Part shown: positions 60,855 through 64,000 of the stretch, one piece after another | Layout of the letters: the number at the start of each line of letters is the position of its first letter | How positions within the stretch are numbered: the first letter of the stretch is position 1 | Assembly (NCBI RefSeq): GCF_000240165.1 | Contig: NC_017586.1 | Coordinates: forward strand, 620,001-684,000 | DNA: 64,000 nt | Source of the DNA: Streptantibioticus cattleyicolor NRRL 8057 = DSM 46488 | Lineage (GTDB): Bacteria; Actinomycetota; Actinomycetes; Streptomycetales; Streptomycetaceae | Reading direction: 5' to 3' | The notes under the pieces: model-generated | Told to the model about the DNA's origin: nothing | The model's input: only the letters and a program-made list of their open reading frames with translations | The model's database searches: none | Translations under genes and position numbers: made by a program

Positions 60855-61116
60855 TCAGCCACGGTCGTACTCGGTGCGCCATGCCCTCCACGGCTCGGTG
60901 GGGATGTCAAGGCGCCATTGCATCCGCAGCATGATGCGGTCTTCCACGATGGAGGCTGGTAGACCCAGCCACCGGTCTCCTCGTGCCGGCGATGTCGGTC
61001 ACGAGCGCCGACAGGTAGTAGCTCAGCTCGACGGGGCCTCGCTCGACAGCGCAGCCGATGGAGTCCACCCACGAGTCCATGCCGACCGACCAGTGGGTGA
61101 ACAACGAGGCGATCAC
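60855..61116 (-). pseudogene. Apparently frameshifted small gene
   Basis: From the GTG at 61116 (GTGA overlap) the frame reads IASLFTHWSVGMDSWVDSIG and ends at 60907 with a low-quality tail. From about 60990 the neighbouring frame reads LGLPASIVEDRIMLRMQWRL to a stop at 60855, with better codon use. Removing one C in the GACCGG near 60992 joins them into one 86-residue protein. Either a real frameshift, a sequence error, or two genes. Confidence 0.45.
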
Positions 61117-61706
61117 TGGCCGGGCTCCGGGGCCCCGCTGATCGTGATCCCGTAGCGGGCCGCGCGGTCCCGGCAGACGCGGCAGGTCACGGCCGCGTCC
61201 GGAGTAAGTGCCAGGTCCGAGAACCGGTCTCGCGGCTTGCACAAGGCCTCTCCGGTGTCACGGCGGAACCGGTCGACCGTGACGGGCTGGTTGAGCACGA
61301 GGTGGTACCCGCCACTGAATACGTCACCTTGGCGGGGCTTGGAGGCATGACGGACATGCGCGGTGAGGGGAGCGGCCGGTGCCGCCGGTGTTGCGAGGAG
61401 GATCGGCCCGGTGGAGGCCGTCTTGCGCACCACGATCCAGTCGGCGGCCTCCAGTGTGGCGGCGTACTTGGCCACCATGTCGCGGCGTTCGGCGGCTCGT
61501 TCGGCGCTGGTGGGCCGGTCGGGGTCGCACAGGTCGATGCCCGGTTGCTGATGGTGCACACGGGCCTGTCTGGGGAGTGGGCCGAGGCCGACGCTGTACC
61601 CCGCGGTGGTACAGCGGCCGTACTGGTTGAGACCAGCAGGGCTGTGTTGGCGGGACAAGACGCTGGCAGCTTGGCTGACGATCGGGTCAGTGATGAGGGG
61701 CTTCAC
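61113..61706 (-). CDS. Hypothetical protein, 197 aa
   Basis: I chose the GTG at 61706 because an upstream TTG lies beyond a terminator hairpin; GGTAGGT precedes it. The protein has a mixed alpha/beta pattern (EAADWIVVRKTASTGPILLA) and a late Cys pair (TCRVCRDRAARYG). Function unknown. Confidence 0.55.
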   Translation of the reverse strand: MKPLITDPIVSQAASVLSRQHSPAGLNQYGRCTTAGYSVGLGPLPRQARVHHQQPGIDLCDPDRPTSAERAAERRDMVAKYAATLEAADWIVVRKTASTGPILLATPAAPAAPLTAHVRHASKPRQGDVFSGGYHLVLNQPVTVDRFRRDTGEALCKPRDRFSDLALTPDAAVTCRVCRDRAARYGITISGAPEPGQ

Positions 61707-61724
61707 AGTACCTACCGGGGTGAG

Positions 61725-61749
61725 CCCGGCCGTCGTGATGACGGCCGGG
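61725..61749 (-). terminator. Terminator after the 537-aa gene
   Basis: CCCGGCCGTC pairs perfectly with GACGGCCGGG around GTGAT. It lies between two minus-strand genes. Confidence 0.7.
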
Positions 61750-61804
61750 GACAACTGAGGAAGGCGGGGCGGCTGGGTCGTGCGCAGTCCCCGTCCTGGT
61801 TGGG

Positions 61805-63418
61805 TCAGCGAGGGCCGCGCACCGGGCGCCCATGGCGGTCGACGGCTGGCCCGCGCCAGGCGAGCCGGACCTCTTCGTCGTTGTCGAGGAACAACGCCGT
61901 GTCCTCGTCTACCGTGTAGATCGCACGGCCGTGTGTGGCGGGAGTGTTGAGCCAGACCGTGCGCAGAGTGCCACGCAGGTGTGCCCGGTCGCCGGAGCGC
62001 AGATCACGAGCCGGGACAGGTTCGGGGTGGGCGTAGGCCGCCAGCCGCGGGGTGAGACGCGGCAGCACGGTACGGGTGCGGCGGGTGCGGATCACGCGGT
62101 ATGCCCACTCAGGTGAGAGGGCTTCCCGCTCTTGGGCCTCCCGCTGGGCGTGGGTTTCACCGTCCAGCGGCGGGTGGCCGACGCGCTCCCACGTCTGTCC
62201 GTTGTCGGCGCTGACCTCGAGGACGTACGTGTCCTTGCGGTAGATCTCCTCTTCGGTTGGTTCTGCTGGTGTGCGCTCGGGAGCAGGGGGTGGCGGGGAA
62301 GTGACGAGTGCCACACGGCTGGCAGGCCAGGTGACGCCGTTGACGACAGCTCGCGGGTAAGGGCCGACCATGCGGAGGTGTACCGTGCCGAGGTCTCCGC
62401 GCGGGGTGCGGACGGTGGCGCCGCTGTCGATGACGGCCGGTGTATCGGTCGTGGTGGTTCGCCGGGCGGTGAGGTACGTCGAGCCGGTGTTGGCCACGGA
62501 CCACCCCCATCGCTCCAAGTGCGCCCCGACGATGTCGAGTTGGGAATCCCAAGACTTTCGCTCGGGTGTGAGGTGCTGGCCGCCTTCGAGCCAGTAGACA
62601 CGCACTGCGCCGTCTTCCTCGGGGATGACCACGACCCCCCGGGTGTCGGGAGCGTCGTACTCGTCGTAGTAGTCGCCGGTCAGTTCAGCGTGAGCGAGAC
62701 CGACGAGGGCGGTGAGTGCCGCGCGGACATCGGGGTGGTCTGCGTGCTTGGGCAGGCTCCCGACAGCAAAGCCAGCATGAGTGACGATGACGCCTTCCAT
62801 CGGCTGGCCCCCGCTCGTGGGGGCTGCCTCAGTTGGCACGCTCGGAGTGCCCGCCTGCGTCTGGGCGTACGGGGAGTCATCGTCGTGGTAGTCGCAGCGT
62901 CCGGCTGCCAGTTGGATGACGCTGGTGTTCTGGAGCCTCGCCGTCACGTCATCCTTGATCTGCTGGATGCCAGCTCGTTTGGTTCCGAACTCGGCGTCGG
63001 CGGCCCGCTCGCCGGGCCAGGTCAGCATCCAGCGCGGACCCGAGGGAAAGCCAGCGCGTACCGCGTCGGGGTCGGCTGGACAGTTGTCGAGACTGTAGGT
63101 GCCGTAAGGGGTGTGGACCCGGTAGCAGCCGGAGGCCACGGGCCGGATGTCCAGCAGGTCGGTGACATCTGAGGCTTCCCCTGCGGCAGCGGACTGCAAC
63201 GCGGCGTGGACTTGCTCGCCTTTGCTGGTCAAGACCCACCCGTCCCCGAGGCGCAGCATGCCGCGCTCGAACAGAGCGCGCAGGGTGCCGCTGTCACCGC
63301 GGACTTCTCGGCCTTCCCCTCCGGTGGAGATCGCGCGGCCCATGCGCTCGCTGATGCAGTACCGCGTCATGAGGTTCTTGCGAATGAGCGTGCTGATCGG
63401 ACCTGCGTCGACTTCCAT
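61805..63418 (-). CDS. Large hypothetical protein, 537 aa
   Basis: GGGAG lies 6 nt upstream of the ATG. The N-terminal 80 residues look like a winged helix (LMTRYCISERMGRAISTGG, then LFERGMLRLGDGWVLTSKGE). The rest is beta-rich and contains three similar modules with Trp/Gly (for example GYYDEYDAP-like and WPASRVALVTSPPPP). It resembles large hypothetical proteins of Streptomyces phages and plasmids. Role unknown. Confidence 0.6.
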   Translation of the reverse strand: MEVDAGPISTLIRKNLMTRYCISERMGRAISTGGEGREVRGDSGTLRALFERGMLRLGDGWVLTSKGEQVHAALQSAAAGEASDVTDLLDIRPVASGCYRVHTPYGTYSLDNCPADPDAVRAGFPSGPRWMLTWPGERAADAEFGTKRAGIQQIKDDVTARLQNTSVIQLAAGRCDYHDDDSPYAQTQAGTPSVPTEAAPTSGGQPMEGVIVTHAGFAVGSLPKHADHPDVRAALTALVGLAHAELTGDYYDEYDAPDTRGVVVIPEEDGAVRVYWLEGGQHLTPERKSWDSQLDIVGAHLERWGWSVANTGSTYLTARRTTTTDTPAVIDSGATVRTPRGDLGTVHLRMVGPYPRAVVNGVTWPASRVALVTSPPPPAPERTPAEPTEEEIYRKDTYVLEVSADNGQTWERVGHPPLDGETHAQREAQEREALSPEWAYRVIRTRRTRTVLPRLTPRLAAYAHPEPVPARDLRSGDRAHLRGTLRTVWLNTPATHGRAIYTVDEDTALFLDNDEEVRLAWRGPAVDRHGRPVRGPR

Positions 63419-63623
63419 GATGGCTCCCTTCGGTGGCGGTGAACGATCCCATCGTATTGCCTGCCGACTCTAATTACAAGCCGGTACCGGCTACATGTGA
63501 AATCTGATTCAAAGTCAAACGAATCTCCGCTCGATCATGAAATGGGAGGTACCGTCGCCCATGAAGTCTCGGCACTCGTGCCGGATTTCCCCTCCGGCGG
63601 TGGTCGCTACAACCACCGCCCGC
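63419..63623 (-). promoter_or_regulatory. Promoter region with palindromic operator
   Basis: On the minus strand TTGACT (63518-63513) and TGTAGC (63495-63490), 17 nt apart, form a possible promoter for the 537-aa gene. A perfect 14-bp palindrome AGCCGGTACCGGCT (63479-63492) overlaps the -10 box and is a likely operator. This stretch is more A/T-rich than the surroundings. Confidence 0.5.
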
Positions 63624-63658
63624 CCCCGCCTCACGAGCGAGGAACCCGTGAGGCGGGG
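63624..63658 (-). terminator. Hairpin after the right-edge gene
   Basis: CCCCGCCTCACG pairs perfectly with CGTGAGGCGGGG across an 11-nt loop, 45 nt beyond the stop of the gene at the right edge. Confidence 0.75.
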
Positions 63659-63702
63659 CGCCTACGCCCCGGGCTGGTCGCGCGACCCCGGGACTGCGGC
63701 GG

Positions 63703-63999
63703 TCAGCTGCGGGCGTCGAGGGTCACCCAAGCCCGTTGGGTGCCGACGCTCAGCCGGTAGCGCACCCGGTCACCGGTGACGGGAACCCGCTCAACGCACA
63801 CGGTGAAGGCAGCCGTCCAGGTGCGCACCTCAGGCGAGATACAGTCCCCGCTGTAGTGAGCGGATTCCCAGTGCCGGGCGTAGTCGACGATGGTGCCGCA
63901 GGCCAGGTTCCCATCAACGAGGAACACGAACTGGGTCAGCTCGTCAGGGGTGTTGTCCGGCTGCCAGTCCCCGGCCGGCAAACGCCATACGGCGGTCAT
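63703..63999 (-). CDS. Hypothetical protein, 98 aa
   Basis: The ATG lies one base from the window edge, so its SD cannot be seen and a longer start is possible. The chain is beta-rich with several Trp and three Cys (NLACGTIVDYARHWESAHYS, then TWTAAFTVCVERVP). No family recognised. Confidence 0.55.
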   Translation of the reverse strand: MTAVWRLPAGDWQPDNTPDELTQFVFLVDGNLACGTIVDYARHWESAHYSGDCISPEVRTWTAAFTVCVERVPVTGDRVRYRLSVGTQRAWVTLDARS

Positions 64000-64000
64000 G

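Noticed and set aside
1-64000. tRNA or rRNA genes
   Set aside because: No cloverleaf or rRNA signature was noticed, but this was a reading by eye and a covariance search could still find one.

Overview
The window is about 70% G+C. Coding is dense, with many ATGA/GTGA start-stop overlaps, frequent GTG starts and strong purine Shine-Dalgarno (SD) sites. Two gene families typical of actinomycetes are present: a WhiB regulator and an FxLD-type lanthipeptide. This points to Streptomyces or a close relative. No rRNA, tRNA, integrase or chromosomal housekeeping gene was seen. Most of the window reads as one temperate siphovirus-like element (chromosomal prophage or phage-plasmid, not decidable here) that continues past both edges.

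Layout. 1-6.8 kb, minus strand: early replication and recombination operon (RepA-like ATPase cut by the edge, prim-pol primase, WhiB regulator, Rad52/Sak-like annealing protein). It reads from a leftward promoter bracketed by two inverted 20-bp operator-like sites. 7.6-23.2 kb, plus strand: cargo. This holds a DUF4259 protein, an XRE/TPR regulator, small proteins, two endonuclease/exonuclease/phosphatase-fold proteins, two PIMT-type methyltransferases, and an FxLD class I lanthipeptide cluster (precursor, dehydratase, cyclase, extra elimination-domain protein). 23.2-25.6 kb: a four-repeat type I-E-like CRISPR mini-array without cas genes, then a PadR-like regulator with a perfect ATGT-N8-ACAT box and an unknown partner. 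25.6-53.2 kb, minus strand: late genes read right to left, from terminase, portal-MuF fusion, XkdF-like protease and major capsid protein through connectors, tail tube, frameshifted tail chaperone, tape measure and tail tip to the lysis genes and two accessory enzymes (RapZ-C-like, PP2C-like). 53.2-60 kb, minus strand: a DNA-modification operon with folE, queE, queD, queC, three tandem DpdA-like transglycosylases and a ParB-like protein. 60-64 kb, minus strand: small early/regulatory genes including an excisionase-like HTH protein.

How the parts fit. FolE, QueD, QueE and QueC together make preQ0 from GTP. The DpdA paralogues would exchange it for guanine in phage DNA, as known for other phages that carry 7-deazaguanine bases. 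No gene for further modification of the base was seen, so the predicted mark is dPreQ0. The lanthipeptide cluster would dehydrate, cyclise and aspartate-modify a 65-residue precursor. TTA codons in three of its genes suggest bldA dependence. No peptide transporter or protease is present in the window, so host functions are probably borrowed.
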